Assembly (NCBI GenBank): GCA_937899415.1
Contig: CALBPI010000002.1
Span: forward strand, 1 to 64,000
Direction of reading: 5' to 3'
DNA length: 64,000 nucleotides
DNA from: an uncultured Gammaproteobacteria bacterium
GTDB lineage: Bacteria > Pseudomonadota > Gammaproteobacteria > Steroidobacterales > Woeseiaceae
In this document: in pieces, positions 29,972-41,100 of the stretch
Position numbering within the stretch: the stretch's first letter is position 1
Layout of the letters: the number at the start of each line of letters is the position of its first letter
The notes under the pieces: model-generated
What the model saw: only the letters and a program-made list of their open reading frames with translations
Database searches by the model: none
What the model was told of the DNA's origin: nothing
Program-made: the position numbers and the translations under genes

Positions 29972-32335
29972 TCAGATCGTCTGACCGGCCAGGTACAACC
30001 AGGTTTCGATCACGGTATCAGGGTTCAGCGACATGCTTTCGATGCCCTGATCGAGTAGCCAGCGTGCAAGCTCCGGGTGGTCCGACGGCCCCTGGCCGCA
30101 GATGCCCACGTACTTGCCGGACTCGCGGCAGGCGCTGATAGTCATCTCGAGCAGTCGCTTCACAGCTTCGTCCCGCTCATCGAACAGATCAGCAATCAGG
30201 CCTGAGTCGCGGTCGAGCCCAAGCGCGAGCTGGGTCATGTCGTTTGAACCAATCGACATGCCGTCGAAGTACTCGAGGTACTGATCGGCGAGCAGGGCGT
30301 TGGTGGGCAGCTCCGACATCATGATGAGCCGCAGTCCGTTTTCACCGCGGGCCAGCCCATTCTGGGCCAGCAGTTCAGTAACCTGGCGCGCCTGCTCGAC
30401 GGTACGTACAAACGGCACCATGAGCTCCACATTGGTCAGGCCCATGTCATTGCGCACGCGCTTGATGGCCTGGCACTCGAGTTCGAAGCAGGGCTGGAAG
30501 TCCCGGTCCAGGTATCTTGCTGCACCGCGGAAGCCCAGCATGGGGTTTTCTTCGTTGGGCTCGTAGAATTCGCCACCGATCAGGTTCGCATACTCGTTCG
30601 ACTTGAAGTCGGACAGACGGACGATGACAGGCTCGGGGTGGAACGCCGCTGCAATCGAACTCACGCCCTCGGCGAGTTTGGCCACGAAAAATTCGATGGG
30701 GTCGGCGTAGCCGGCCATCTGCTCGTCGATCATCTCACGCGTATTTGCTTCGATGTCGTCGTACTCGAGCAGCGCCTGTGGGTGCACGCCAATCATACGA
30801 TTGATGATGAACTCGAGGCGCGCAAGGCCCACACCCCGGTTGGGGATCGAGGCGAAGTCGAAGGCGCGATCAGGGTTGCCGACGTTCATCATAATCTTGA
30901 CGGGTACGTCGGGCAGCTTGTCGAGCTCGATCTGCTGCTTCTCGAATTCGAGGATGCCGTCGTAGATGAGGCCTTCATCGCCTTCTGCACACGACACGGT
31001 AACTTCGGCGCCGTCGGCAATCGTCTCCAGCGCATCACCGCAGCCGACCACGGCTGGGATGCCCAGCTCTCTGGCAATGATCGCCGCGTGGCAGGTGCGC
31101 CCGCCGCGGTTTGTGACGATGGCCGCCGCACGCTTCATGACAGGTTCCCAGTCGGGATCCGTCATGTCCGCAATGAGCACGTCACCGCTTTGCACGCGCG
31201 CCATTTCCTTTACATCGCGAATAACGCGCGCTTTACCGGTACCGATTTTCTGGCCGATGCTGCGGCCGCGGCAAATGACGTCGGAGCGGCGCTTGAGAGA
31301 AAACCGTTGCACCGTGCGGCCGCTGCGGCTTTGTACCGTTTCGGGTCGTGCCTGCAGGATGTAGAGCTTGCCGTCCGCGCCGTCTTTGCCCCATTCGATG
31401 TCCATGGGGCGACCGTAGTGTTCCTCGATCGTCAGCGCGTAACGCGAGAGCTCGATGACGTCCTCATCGGTGATGGAGAACCGCGTGCGGTCTTCATCAC
31501 TGACATCAATGGTCTCGACGCTCTTGCCGGCCTCGGCCTGTTCCGAGAAGACCATCTTGATGGCCTTGCTGCCCAGGTTGCGGCGCATGATCGGGGCGTA
31601 GCCCTCACGCAGGCCGCGCTTGTAGACGTAGAATTCATCGGGGTTCACGGCACCCTGAACGACCGTCTCGCCAAGGCCCCAGCTCGAGGTAATGAAGACG
31701 AGGTCGCGGAAGCCCGATTCGGTGTCGAGCGTGAACATCACACCGCTGGCACCGCGGTCGCTACGCACCATGTGCTGGATGCCAGCTGACAGTGCGACCT
31801 GCTCGTGTGAGTAACCCTGGTGCACGCGGTAGGCGATGGCGCGATCATTGAACAGCGAGGCAAACACCTCGTGCAGCGCCGTGACGACATTGTCGAAACC
31901 GCGGATGTTGAGGAAGGTCTCCTGCTGGCCCGCGAACGAAGCGTCGGGCAGGTCTTCTGCCGTAGCCGAGGAGCGAACGGCGACAGAGATGTCTTCACCG
32001 CCCGACATCTTGTCCCAGGCAGACTTGAGATCTTCGTGCAGCTTTTTCGGCAGCGCCTCCGCACGAATCCAGTTGCGGATGTCGCCGCCCGCCGCCGTCA
32101 GTGCTGCAATGTCGTCGACATCGAGGCCCTTGAGACGCTCGGCGATGCGGGTGTCCAGGCCCGTCTCGCCCAGGAACACGCGGTAGGCCTCGGAAGTCGT
32201 GGCGAAGCCGTTGGGCACCGACACGCCCAGCCGCGTGAGGTTACTGATCATTTCCCCGAGTGAGGCGTTTTTGCCGCCCACGAGCTCGACGTCGCCCATG
32301 CCAAGCGACTCAAAGGGAATGACGTATGGATCCAC
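29972..32335 (-). CDS. ppsA: Phosphoenolpyruvate synthase
   Basis: Converts pyruvate plus ATP to PEP, AMP and phosphate. 787 residues from GTG 32335 (E. coli 792). N-terminal ATP-grasp domain ([32 protein letters not shown]), the phosphohistidine loop [19 protein letters not shown], and a C-terminal TIM barrel ([30 protein letters not shown] with the catalytic Cys). GAGAGG precedes the GTG. Divergent from its own regulator gene ppsR. Confidence 0.97.
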   Translation of the reverse strand: MDPYVIPFESLGMGDVELVGGKNASLGEMISNLTRLGVSVPNGFATTSEAYRVFLGETGLDTRIAERLKGLDVDDIAALTAAGGDIRNWIRAEALPKKLHEDLKSAWDKMSGGEDISVAVRSSATAEDLPDASFAGQQETFLNIRGFDNVVTALHEVFASLFNDRAIAYRVHQGYSHEQVALSAGIQHMVRSDRGASGVMFTLDTESGFRDLVFITSSWGLGETVVQGAVNPDEFYVYKRGLREGYAPIMRRNLGSKAIKMVFSEQAEAGKSVETIDVSDEDRTRFSITDEDVIELSRYALTIEEHYGRPMDIEWGKDGADGKLYILQARPETVQSRSGRTVQRFSLKRRSDVICRGRSIGQKIGTGKARVIRDVKEMARVQSGDVLIADMTDPDWEPVMKRAAAIVTNRGGRTCHAAIIARELGIPAVVGCGDALETIADGAEVTVSCAEGDEGLIYDGILEFEKQQIELDKLPDVPVKIMMNVGNPDRAFDFASIPNRGVGLARLEFIINRMIGVHPQALLEYDDIEANTREMIDEQMAGYADPIEFFVAKLAEGVSSIAAAFHPEPVIVRLSDFKSNEYANLIGGEFYEPNEENPMLGFRGAARYLDRDFQPCFELECQAIKRVRNDMGLTNVELMVPFVRTVEQARQVTELLAQNGLARGENGLRLIMMSELPTNALLADQYLEYFDGMSIGSNDMTQLALGLDRDSGLIADLFDERDEAVKRLLEMTISACRESGKYVGICGQGPSDHPELARWLLDQGIESMSLNPDTVIETWLYLAGQTI

Positions 32336-32438
32336 GGCGGCCTCTCTTGTTGCTCGGTCGTCCCTGCAGCGCGACAGCCTGCAGGACGCGCCCCAGCGGG
32401 GCGGATTCCGGGGCGCAGCCCGGTGCTGGAACGCGCGC

Positions 32439-32444
32439 ATTATA
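32439..32444 (-). promoter_or_regulatory. Consensus -10 element for ppsA
   Basis: TATAAT on the minus strand, predicting a leader of about 97 bases rich in GC stems. No good -35 is visible. Confidence 0.5.
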
Positions 32445-32529
32445 GCGGTTGCACCAGCAAAACGCTTGCCGTGCCCCGGGGGCTTCGGTTGCGTTATGGT
32501 AGCTGGCGCTGACAGCCTGGGAGCGCGCG

Positions 32530-33354
32530 ATGGTACAGCGCACCGTATTCTTCATTTCCGACCAGACCGGCGTGACGGCCGAGACCCTGGGGCACAGCCT
32601 GCTGACCCAGTTTCCCGACCTCGAGTTTCGTCGCGTCACGGTGCCGTTCGTCGACAACGAGGCTCGGGCGCACGATTTGAAGGCCAAGATCGACGCTGCG
32701 GCCGAGAAAGACGAGGAGCGCCCCATCGTGTTCAGCTCACTCGTGCACGGGCCGCTGCGCGAGATCATTCGCACGGCCGATGGGCTCTACCTCGATATCT
32801 TCGACGCCCTCGTGGGGGCGCTCGAAACCGAGCTGTCGACGAAGGCCTCGTACGCCGCCGGTCGCGCACACGGCATGTCGGATACCGAGACCTACATGAA
32901 GCGGATTGAGGCCACCAATTTCGCGTTGGCCAACGATGATGGCGGCATGACGCGCGACTATGAGCAGGCGGACGTCATCCTGCTCGGTGTGTCGCGGTCG
33001 GGCAAGACGCCCACTTGCCTCTACCTCGCCTTGCAGTACGGCATCTTTGCGGCCAATTTTCCGCTGACCGACGACGAGTTCGAGAGCGGCAAGCTGCCCG
33101 ATAAGCTCATGACCAACCGGAAAAAGCTGTTCGGGTTAACGATCACACCCCGTCGGCTGCAGCAGATCCGGCGGGAGCGGCGCTCGGCGGGTAAGTATGC
33201 GAGCGCGCAGCAGGTGAATTTTGAGCTCAGAACGGCGGAGCGGTTGTTCCAGAAGTTTCGTATTCCGTTCGTCGACACCACGGAGTTTTCGATCGAGGAA
33301 ATCGCCAGCCGTATTCTCGAAACCACAGGCGTTGAGCGCCGCGTTGCGCCCTGA
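32530..33354 (+). CDS. ppsR: PEP synthase regulatory protein (kinase/pyrophosphorylase), DUF299 family
   Basis: Bifunctional regulator that inactivates PpsA by ADP-dependent threonine phosphorylation and reactivates it by phosphorolysis. 274 residues. [15 protein letters not shown] at the N-terminus and the P-loop [15 protein letters not shown] (about 155) are diagnostic. The ATG has GGGAG 7 bases upstream. The divergent ppsA confirms the partner. Confidence 0.96.
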   Translation: MVQRTVFFISDQTGVTAETLGHSLLTQFPDLEFRRVTVPFVDNEARAHDLKAKIDAAAEKDEERPIVFSSLVHGPLREIIRTADGLYLDIFDALVGALETELSTKASYAAGRAHGMSDTETYMKRIEATNFALANDDGGMTRDYEQADVILLGVSRSGKTPTCLYLALQYGIFAANFPLTDDEFESGKLPDKLMTNRKKLFGLTITPRRLQQIRRERRSAGKYASAQQVNFELRTAERLFQKFRIPFVDTTEFSIEEIASRILETTGVERRVAP

Positions 33355-33418
33355 TTTGTCAAGCGTTTTTTGGCTTTATTTCGTGCACTGCGTCGCCGGT
33401 GGGCGCAAGGCCCTGTGG

Positions 33419-33424
33419 TAAGCT
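33419..33424 (+). promoter_or_regulatory. -10-like element, leaderless spacing
   Basis: TAAGCT, then CCGGGC, then the ATG of the DUF1249 gene: 6 bases. No Shine-Dalgarno sequence. Confidence 0.4.
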
Positions 33425-33430
33425 CCGGGC

Positions 33431-33946
33431 ATGCACACCGACAGCCTCATCGTCCCGGAAACCGTCGTCAAAGCGCGCAGCTTTTCGGGTCTCATGAGCC
33501 TGTATGAAAGCAACTTCATCCGTCTCCGACAGCTTGTCGACGACATCGAGAACCTCGACGGTGCCCATTGTTCGGTCGTCGAGCAGGACCTGCCGTTGCA
33601 CCTGGAAGTGCTCGAGCGCACACGCTACACGGCGACACTGCAGCTCACCTACCTGTTTGCCCTGCACGGCGACTCAAGTATCTGCTCGGAGCAGGCTGGC
33701 GATGCCGCGGATACCGATCAGTGGCTCGCCGACCCGGACTTGCGCCTGCGCGTATACTTCGACGGGCGCCTGGCTGAGGCCATGAGCCTGACCTCACGCC
33801 ACCGTCACGCGATCCTGCGCCGGATCGCGACTTGCCACCGTGAGGAACTCGATACGCGCTGGCGGCACAACATGATGCTCAACAAGTGGCTCGAGTACTG
33901 CATCGACGCTGGCCACCACTTCAGCGGGCGTACGTCACACCGCTGA
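33431..33946 (+). CDS. DUF1249 family protein (YqiB-like)
   Basis: 171 residues of the DUF1249 family found in Gammaproteobacteria, function unknown. Conserved stretches: LMSLYESNFIRLRQLV, YTATLQLTYLFA, DLRLRVYFDGRLAEAM and a C-terminal NKWLEYCIDAGHHF. Soluble, no signal. The start codon follows a -10-like element by 6 bases. Confidence 0.85.
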   Translation: MHTDSLIVPETVVKARSFSGLMSLYESNFIRLRQLVDDIENLDGAHCSVVEQDLPLHLEVLERTRYTATLQLTYLFALHGDSSICSEQAGDAADTDQWLADPDLRLRVYFDGRLAEAMSLTSRHRHAILRRIATCHREELDTRWRHNMMLNKWLEYCIDAGHHFSGRTSHR

Positions 33947-34022
33947 GCCCCCAAGCGGCCCGAGCGGCCGCAATGTGCACCTCGTCACCGTTCCGCCGCA
34001 CCTTATGTGCAATGCTCGGCGG

Positions 34023-35081
34023 ATGGCACTCAGCGCTATATTTGGTAATTCCGGACGACGCTCGGGCGGCAGCGAGGACGATCGCCTGCTCGAGTTGTTC
34101 TCCAATCGGGTCAAACTCAAAAAGGAGTTTGCCCGGCTGCGCAACGAGCGATACGACCTTGAGGCCGCCCTGGGGCGTGCCGAGTCCGAAACCGCGAATA
34201 TGAAGCGCCGTCTCGAGTACCTCGAGGACCTGCTCACTGAGCAGCAGACCGTCGTGACCACGACGCTGTTCTACCACTTGCGTGGGCTCTGGCGCCGTTG
34301 CCACCAGCGTTTGTGCCACCTGGCCAACGACATGGGCCGCCAGATCGCCGGTCGTCGTCAGATTATGCAGATCGAGCAGTGGCAGACGTCGCGCAAACAG
34401 CGACTCGAGAAGTCGCGCGAGCTCGCCGTGGAGCAGGAGCACGCCATCGAGCTCACAAAGCAGGCGCTCGTCGAATGCGTGGAGCAGCGTCGTGCTGCGT
34501 CGCGGATCTGGCACTTCATGCGCCGGCGCCGCCTCGACGAGCAGCGCGAGGCGCTTGCCATGGATCTCAAGCAGCAGATGATCGCGCACGGTCAAACCAT
34601 CGAACAGGTGCGTCAGCTCAAGAAAGCCAAGCCGCCTGAGCTCGCCGAGTTACCCGTCGAGGACCGTCGGGTGATCAACCTTCACGTGCTCGCCATGTCG
34701 CAGTTTCTGCACGCACATTTCGATGAGTACGGCCTCGTGGAAAAGGCAGCGGCGGCCATCAACAAGCAAGTGGGTACGATCGAGTACGGCAGCGACGACG
34801 ATTGCCGGGCGATCATGCGCCAGTCGGACAATGCCTTCCAGTCGCTGCTGGCGCTGGAGCGCGGCCCGGAGTTTCGCCCACACCTGTTGCGCCAGGCCGA
34901 TCACCTGAAGCGCAACGCCACTTACGCCACTGAGAAGTCGGTGATCCCGGAACCGTTCGACGTGCTAGACGGCGCGGCCGATGGCGTTACCGCCTCGCTG
35001 GTCGTATCGGAACACTTCTCGACGCCGGGACAGGTGCTCGGCAGCGACGTCTGGTCGATTTCGAAGGCGTTTACCCTGTAG
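34023..35081 (+). CDS. Uncharacterised coiled-coil protein
   Basis: 352 residues from ATG 34023; a GTG at 33975 would add 16. I do not recognise a family. Three parts are visible: a charged N-terminal coiled coil (about 20-80; KKEFARLRNERYDLEAALGR), a central very basic, Arg- and Gln-rich helical region (about 90-215; SRKQRLEKSRELAVEQEHA, RIWHFMRRRRLDEQREALA), and a more globular C-terminal part (about 220-352; VINLHVLAMSQFLHAHFDEY). No signal or membrane segment. Base composition and codon use are like the neighbours. The last 11 bases overlap the convergent RND gene. Confidence 0.75.
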   Translation: MALSAIFGNSGRRSGGSEDDRLLELFSNRVKLKKEFARLRNERYDLEAALGRAESETANMKRRLEYLEDLLTEQQTVVTTTLFYHLRGLWRRCHQRLCHLANDMGRQIAGRRQIMQIEQWQTSRKQRLEKSRELAVEQEHAIELTKQALVECVEQRRAASRIWHFMRRRRLDEQREALAMDLKQQMIAHGQTIEQVRQLKKAKPPELAELPVEDRRVINLHVLAMSQFLHAHFDEYGLVEKAAAAINKQVGTIEYGSDDDCRAIMRQSDNAFQSLLALERGPEFRPHLLRQADHLKRNATYATEKSVIPEPFDVLDGAADGVTASLVVSEHFSTPGQVLGSDVWSISKAFTL

Positions 35082-38000
35082 CCGGCGTCGGTCGTGCCCC
35101 CGAGGCATTCCAGATCGCGCTGCTCCAGTTCTTCAGCTTGTCGAGCCCGATGTACACCATGGGCACGACGAACAGCGATACGAGCGTGGAGAAGGCGAGG
35201 CCGCCGATGATGGCGCGCGCCATGGGGTAGTACGCGGGCCCGCCTGAGCCCACCTGCGTGTCACCCACGGCCAGCGGCGTCAGACCCAGAATGGTTGTAG
35301 CCGCCGTCATCAGGATGGGTCGCAAGCGATCTCGTGCGCCCTGCAGCACCGCCGCGTCGCGCGTCATACCGTCACGACGCAGGTTGTTGATGTGGTCGAC
35401 GAGCACAATGCCGTTGTTCACCACAACCCCGATGAGAATCATGAGCCCGATCATGGCCATGAAGGTCATGGGCGTAGCCGTGAGTGTCAGGAACCACACG
35501 ACGCCCACAAACGAATAGACGAGCGACACCATGATCGAGAGCGGGTAGAGCAGCGATTCGAACAGTGCGGCCATCACGATGAGAATCAGCAGGATGCCGA
35601 GCAGGATGTTCTCGACCAGGACGTTGCGCGTTTCATCTGCCCGGTCGAAGCCGCGACCGAAGTTCCAGGCGTAGCCGGCGGGCAGGTCGAGTTCATCGAG
35701 AACCGCCTTCACGCGGGGTTTGACCTCGTCAAGCGTGGCGTCGTCCACGAGTGCAGCGTTGATCGATACCGAGGTCCTGCGATCCGTGCGACGGATGTTG
35801 CGCGGCGCGCGCAGCTGTTCGAGCGCCGCGATGCGCGACAGCTCTACGGTGCTCACACCAACGCTTGGGTCGGTGACGGGGATCGGCAGACCGGCCAGCT
35901 GGTCGATGGTCTGACGATCGTCGTCGCTGAACGCGATCCGCATTTCGACCTCGCCATTCTCGCCGCGGAATTCACGTAGCCGTTCGCCACGCAGTGCAAT
36001 ACCGACGGCCTGGCCCACAGACTCTGCCGTCATGCCGTAACGCGCGGCGCGTTGCTGGTCGATACGAATCTGTACCTCGCGCTGGCCGGCGGAAAGGTCT
36101 GTCGAGAAGTCATCAAGGCCTTCGATCTGCTGCAGCAGGGCATAGGCGTCTCGCGTGACGCCGATCAGTCGGTCCGTAGACTCGCCCGTTAGCGTGACGC
36201 TAAAGCCCTCGCCGAATCCCTGATTGTTCCGTTCGAACGAGGGCTCGCCCACGGCGATGTCGGGCAGGTCCTCAAGAATGCTGGCCATGATGTCGCGTGA
36301 ATCCGTCGCCGGGCCCTCGTCGGTCAGCAACAGCGTCGTTTCGGCGCGACCACGTTCCCAGTAGCTGTACACGGCCTTGATCTCGAAGCGCTCCTGGTTC
36401 TCAAACAGGAACCCTTCGATGCGGTCGACGGCGGCCTCCACGCGTTCGAGCGCGTACACGTCGTTGAGGTTGTAGTGGAGCATGACGCGTCGCGTCGGCT
36501 CTTCGGGGAACATGTCCTGCTTGAGCATGCCAGTGCCCATCGGAACGAACATGGAGACAAGGATCAGCACCGCGACGATAGGCGCGATGATGCGGCGCCA
36601 GCCGCGCGCATGTACGATCCGACCGAGCCAGTGCGTGTAGCGCTCAGTGAGCCACGTAATCGATTTCGTGGTGCTCAGCGTCGCGGTGTTCTTGACGCGG
36701 CTCGTGAGCATGGGAATCAGTGTCTGCGCGACGATCAGCGAGCAGACAATCGCGACAGAAATGGTGATGCCGACATGGCGCAGGAACACCATGATGTCGA
36801 CTTCCTGCCCAAACACGAGCGGTGCGAACACGCACACCGATGTGGCCGTGCTCGCGATCACCGCGATGCCGACCTCGTTGACACCCTCGCGCGTGGCTTT
36901 CTCGGGATCGTCGGGATGCATCTGCCGATATCGGAAGATGCTTTCGGTCACCACGACCGAGTTATCGACGAGCATCCCTACAGCGAGCATGAGACCCATG
37001 AGCGTCAGGATGTTCAGCGACAAGCCAATGAAGTGCATCGCGCCCAGCGTGATGATGAGCGAGAGCGGTACCGACAGCGTCACGATGAGCGTCGAGGTCA
37101 TGTGTCGCAGGAAAAAGTACAGCACGACGATGGCGAGCAGGGCGCCGATGATGCCCGATTTCACGAGGTCGATGAGCGAGGAGCGCACCGAGTCAGCCTG
37201 ATTGTAGAGGTCGAAGATCTCAATGCCGGTCATCTCGGGTTCGTCGCCGATGGCTGCCACTTCGGCTTTCACGCGGTCGGCAACGTCGACCATGTTGTAG
37301 CCGGTCGCACGGCTTACCGAGATGCCGATCGCGTAGTTGCCATCGAGGTGTCGACCGTAGGTTCTTTCTTTTGGTGTTTGTGTGACCTCTGCGATATCGC
37401 CGAGGCGCAGGCTGCGGCCGTCGACAACCAGGTTGCGAATGTCGTCGAGGCTACGGAATTCATCGCTGGGTCGCAGTGACCAGCGTTCGTTGCCGGCGGT
37501 AATCTGGCCGCCGCTGACGACGAAATTGCTTCGCCGGAGCAGTTCACCCAGCTCACCCAGATTAATGCCGTGCGCTGCGACACGTCCCGCATCGAGGCGA
37601 ATCTTGACCTCGGGAGGCTCGACCCCTTCGATGCGCACCTGCGAGACACCCTCCAAGCGTTCGAGGCGGCGCTTCACCAGTCGATTGAGCATCTCGTACT
37701 GTTCTGACAGGTCGCGGTCGCTAGATACGCGCAGGTTCATGATGGGCTCATCATTGAGCGAGCCGCTAAACACCTGGATTCGCTCGAGGTCTGTAGGCAG
37801 CTGGTCGCGAATCGCGTCGAGTTTCACGCGCGCCTCAACAGCTGCGGTTTTCTGGTTGGAGTTGAAGCCGTACTCCATCCAGATCTGGCTGCCGTTCTCG
37901 CGCGACCAGGAGTACATGCGCTGCACACCGGGCAGGGTGGCCAGCGCCTCTTCGGCCGGGCGCGTGATTTCGCGTTCCGTCTCCGAAGGTGTGGAGCCCT

Positions 38001-38154
38001 CGTAGGGGATGTTCACGAAAAAGCCCGGCCATTCGATGTCCGGGAATTCCTCGAGCGGCAACAGGCGACTGGAGATCAGGCCGATGGCGGCGAGTGCTGC
38101 GAACACCATGGTGATGGTGACCGGGCGGCGCAGTGAGAATTCCGTGTGAATCAT
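35071..38154 (-). CDS. RND efflux transporter subunit (second of a pair)
   Basis: Inner-membrane resistance-nodulation-division pump of the AcrB/HAE-1-like type. 1027 residues with the duplicated layout: a TM helix (VTITMVFAALAAIGLISSRL), a large periplasmic loop, six TM helices, and the same again. In TM4 the proton-relay region reads AVGMLVDNSVVV, with one Asp followed by Asn where AcrB has two. The C-terminal half has LILIGVVVNNGIVLVDHIN. It overlaps the upstream RND gene by 4 bases; together with one adaptor they form an MdtABC-like unit. No outer-membrane channel gene is present. The substrate cannot be told from sequence. Confidence 0.93.
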   Translation of the reverse strand: MIHTEFSLRRPVTITMVFAALAAIGLISSRLLPLEEFPDIEWPGFFVNIPYEGSTPSETEREITRPAEEALATLPGVQRMYSWSRENGSQIWMEYGFNSNQKTAAVEARVKLDAIRDQLPTDLERIQVFSGSLNDEPIMNLRVSSDRDLSEQYEMLNRLVKRRLERLEGVSQVRIEGVEPPEVKIRLDAGRVAAHGINLGELGELLRRSNFVVSGGQITAGNERWSLRPSDEFRSLDDIRNLVVDGRSLRLGDIAEVTQTPKERTYGRHLDGNYAIGISVSRATGYNMVDVADRVKAEVAAIGDEPEMTGIEIFDLYNQADSVRSSLIDLVKSGIIGALLAIVVLYFFLRHMTSTLIVTLSVPLSLIITLGAMHFIGLSLNILTLMGLMLAVGMLVDNSVVVTESIFRYRQMHPDDPEKATREGVNEVGIAVIASTATSVCVFAPLVFGQEVDIMVFLRHVGITISVAIVCSLIVAQTLIPMLTSRVKNTATLSTTKSITWLTERYTHWLGRIVHARGWRRIIAPIVAVLILVSMFVPMGTGMLKQDMFPEEPTRRVMLHYNLNDVYALERVEAAVDRIEGFLFENQERFEIKAVYSYWERGRAETTLLLTDEGPATDSRDIMASILEDLPDIAVGEPSFERNNQGFGEGFSVTLTGESTDRLIGVTRDAYALLQQIEGLDDFSTDLSAGQREVQIRIDQQRAARYGMTAESVGQAVGIALRGERLREFRGENGEVEMRIAFSDDDRQTIDQLAGLPIPVTDPSVGVSTVELSRIAALEQLRAPRNIRRTDRRTSVSINAALVDDATLDEVKPRVKAVLDELDLPAGYAWNFGRGFDRADETRNVLVENILLGILLILIVMAALFESLLYPLSIMVSLVYSFVGVVWFLTLTATPMTFMAMIGLMILIGVVVNNGIVLVDHINNLRRDGMTRDAAVLQGARDRLRPILMTAATTILGLTPLAVGDTQVGSGGPAYYPMARAIIGGLAFSTLVSLFVVPMVYIGLDKLKNWSSAIWNASGARPTPATG

Positions 38155-41100
38155 GACGAGGCCACCGCAGCGTCACCACCCTGTGCTAGCTGAGGTTCGG
38201 GTGCCGGCGATGGTGTTTTTTCGCGGTCGAGCAGGTCGTACACGACGGGGATGACCACGAGCGTCAGCAACGTCGAGGTGACGAGGCCGCCAATGACCGT
38301 GATGGCCATGGGGGTGCGTACCTCGGCGCCCTCGCCAAAACCAAGCGCCATGGGCAACAGGCCCAGCGCTGTGGTCAGTGTGGTCATGAGGATCGGTCGC
38401 AAGCGCGCGCGTGCCGCGTCGCGAATGGCCTGGCCCCGAGCAAGTCCCGTATTGCGCATCTGATTGATCGTATCAATCAGGACGATCGCGTTATTGACCA
38501 CAATGCCCGCCAACATGATCACCCCGATGAACGCGACGACGTTGATCGTGGTGCCGGTGATAAACAGCGCGAGCACGGCGCCGACGAGCGCCAGCGGGAT
38601 CGTGAACAGGATGACGAAGGGATGGATCAGCGACTCAAACTGCGAGGCCATGACCAGGTAGACGAGGAACACGGCGAGAATCAGTGTGAACTGCATCGAT
38701 GCCAGCGAGTCCTGCATGTCCTCACTCTGGCCCAGCACTTCGGCGTTGATACCTTCGGCCAACGGCGTGGTGCTCAGGATGTTCTCGAGGCGTGCTGCCG
38801 CAGAACCCAGGTCGCCGAAGGCCAGCGATGCCGACACGACGGCGACGCGATCCTGATCGAAGCGGCGGATTTCCGAGGGGCCAGTTGCCAGTCGGATGGT
38901 GGCCACGTCAGACAGACTCACAGGGCGCGCGCTGCCCGGGTTGACGATCAGTGCGCGCACGTCCTCGATGGACGCGTCGTTGGTTTCCACGCTGCGTACG
39001 GTCACGTCGATCTTCTTGTCGCGCCAGCTGTAGCGTGTTGCCACATTACCGCGCACGTTACCGACCACGCGATCCGCGATGTCGCGTACCCGCAGGCCCA
39101 GCGCGGCAGCGCGTTCCTGGTCAAACTCGATCTGAATTTCGGGGTTGCCGCCCTCGATATTTGACCGCACGTCGGTGAACTGCGGGTCCGAGCTCATCTG
39201 CGCGGCCATGGCTTCGGCATGCGTGCGCAGTGCCTCGAGGTTGTAACCGCGGAAGACGACTTCTACCGGTGTACTCAGGGCGAGCAGGGCAGGCCGTTCG
39301 AAGTCATAGCTCAGGCCCGGAATGGCGTCCAGTCCCGTACGCAGCTGGTTCATGGCGCGCGTCTCGTCTTCGCGCGTGGCACCGGCCTTCATGCGGATCG
39401 TCAGAACGCCCGTGTGCTCACCGGCATCCACAGGGTTCGCGTCCAGACGGTTGCCCGTACCCGTCACCGAGAAGGACTGCTCAATGTCTGAGACCGTCTC
39501 TGCCGCGTCATAGGCGCGGAGTACCACAGAATCGGTCTTGGCCAGTGGGGTACCCGGCGCCAGGCGCAGGTTGATTGAGAACTCGCCCTGAGACAGCTGC
39601 GGGATGAGCTCTGTACCCAGTCGAGGCACCAGCGACATTGTTGCGGCGAACAGCGCCGCAGCCGCGAGGCAGACGACGGCACGGTGTCGTAGGGACCACT
39701 CGAGCACGGGCGTGTAGAGGCGTGAGATGACGCGGTAGAACCCGCCAAACACAAACACGGGAATCAAGCCGAAGAGTCGGCCAATCAGTGCGATGGCGCG
39801 CCCGACGGCGCGAAAGCCGCGCATGATGGCGGCCCACATGCGTGCCATGAAGCCCAGGCGCCGGGACGCTTCGCTTTCCACAAAGCCGCGGCGTGCACCC
39901 GAGGACGCCATCATCGGAATGAGCAGTACGGCCAGCAGCAACGAGAACAACAGCGCGTAGGTGACCGTCAAAGACTGATCGCGGAACAACTCACCCGCAA
40001 CGCCTGTGACGAATACCATGGGGAAAAACACAGCGATTGTTGTCAGCGTTGCGGCAAATACGGCACCCGCCACTTCGCTCGTACCCTGTTGCGCGGCCTT
40101 GAGCAACGGAACCCCTTGCTCGCGTTTGTCGACGATACTCTCAAGCACGACGATCGCGTTGTCCACGAGCAGACCGATCGCAAGCGCAATGCCGCCCAGC
40201 GACATGATATTGAGACTGAGGTCCGACAGATGCATGAGCGCAAAGGTGCCGATCACCGAGATCGGGATGGCGAGACCGATAATCACCGTTGCGCGCGCGT
40301 CGCGCAGGAACCCGTAGAGCACGATGACCGCGAGGATGCCGCCCAGCAGAGCAGCTGACTTTACGTTGTCGACGGCTTCGCTGATGAACTCCGACTGGTC
40401 GGCGAGCACCGTGAGACCCGTGCCCTCCGGCAGGTCTTCGCGCAGACGATTGAGCCGTCGTTCGATGTTGCTGGCAACCAGCACGGTGTTCGCATCGCCT
40501 TCCTTGTAGAGGGCGATTTCGATGACCTCGCGGCCATCAACGCGTGTGATCGCCTCACGGTCCTTGTAGCCGCGCGTGACGACGGCCACGTCGCGCAGGT
40601 AAATGGGTTGCCCGTTGCGGTTGGCAATGATCGCGTCGGCGAAGGCCTCGACGGAGTCAAACTCATTGACGGTGCGCACGAGGAAGCGGCGCAGGCCCTG
40701 TTCCAGTCGACCGCCCGCGAGGTTCACGTTCTCCGCGCGCAGACGCTCGGCCACTTCGCTGATGGACAGGTCGAGCTGCGCCAGTTTTTGCTGGTCGACA
40801 CGGACCTGAATCTCGTCTTCAAGGCCGCCTGAGACTTTGGCCGCAGCCACGCCTTCGACGCTTTCGAGCTGGTCCTTGAGGTCGTCTTCACCGAACTGGC
40901 GCAGCGTCTTCAGTGTATCGACGTCGAGGGGTATGGCGCTCTCATTCTCCGGGCCGACCGCAATGCGCATGACGGGTTCGCTCGAGGGGTCGAAGCGCAG
41001 CAGCAGCGGGCGGCGGGCTTCGAGCGGCAACTCGAGGATGTCGAGCTTCTCGCGCATGTCGACGCTCGCGAGGTTCATGTCGGTGCCCCAGTTGAACTCG

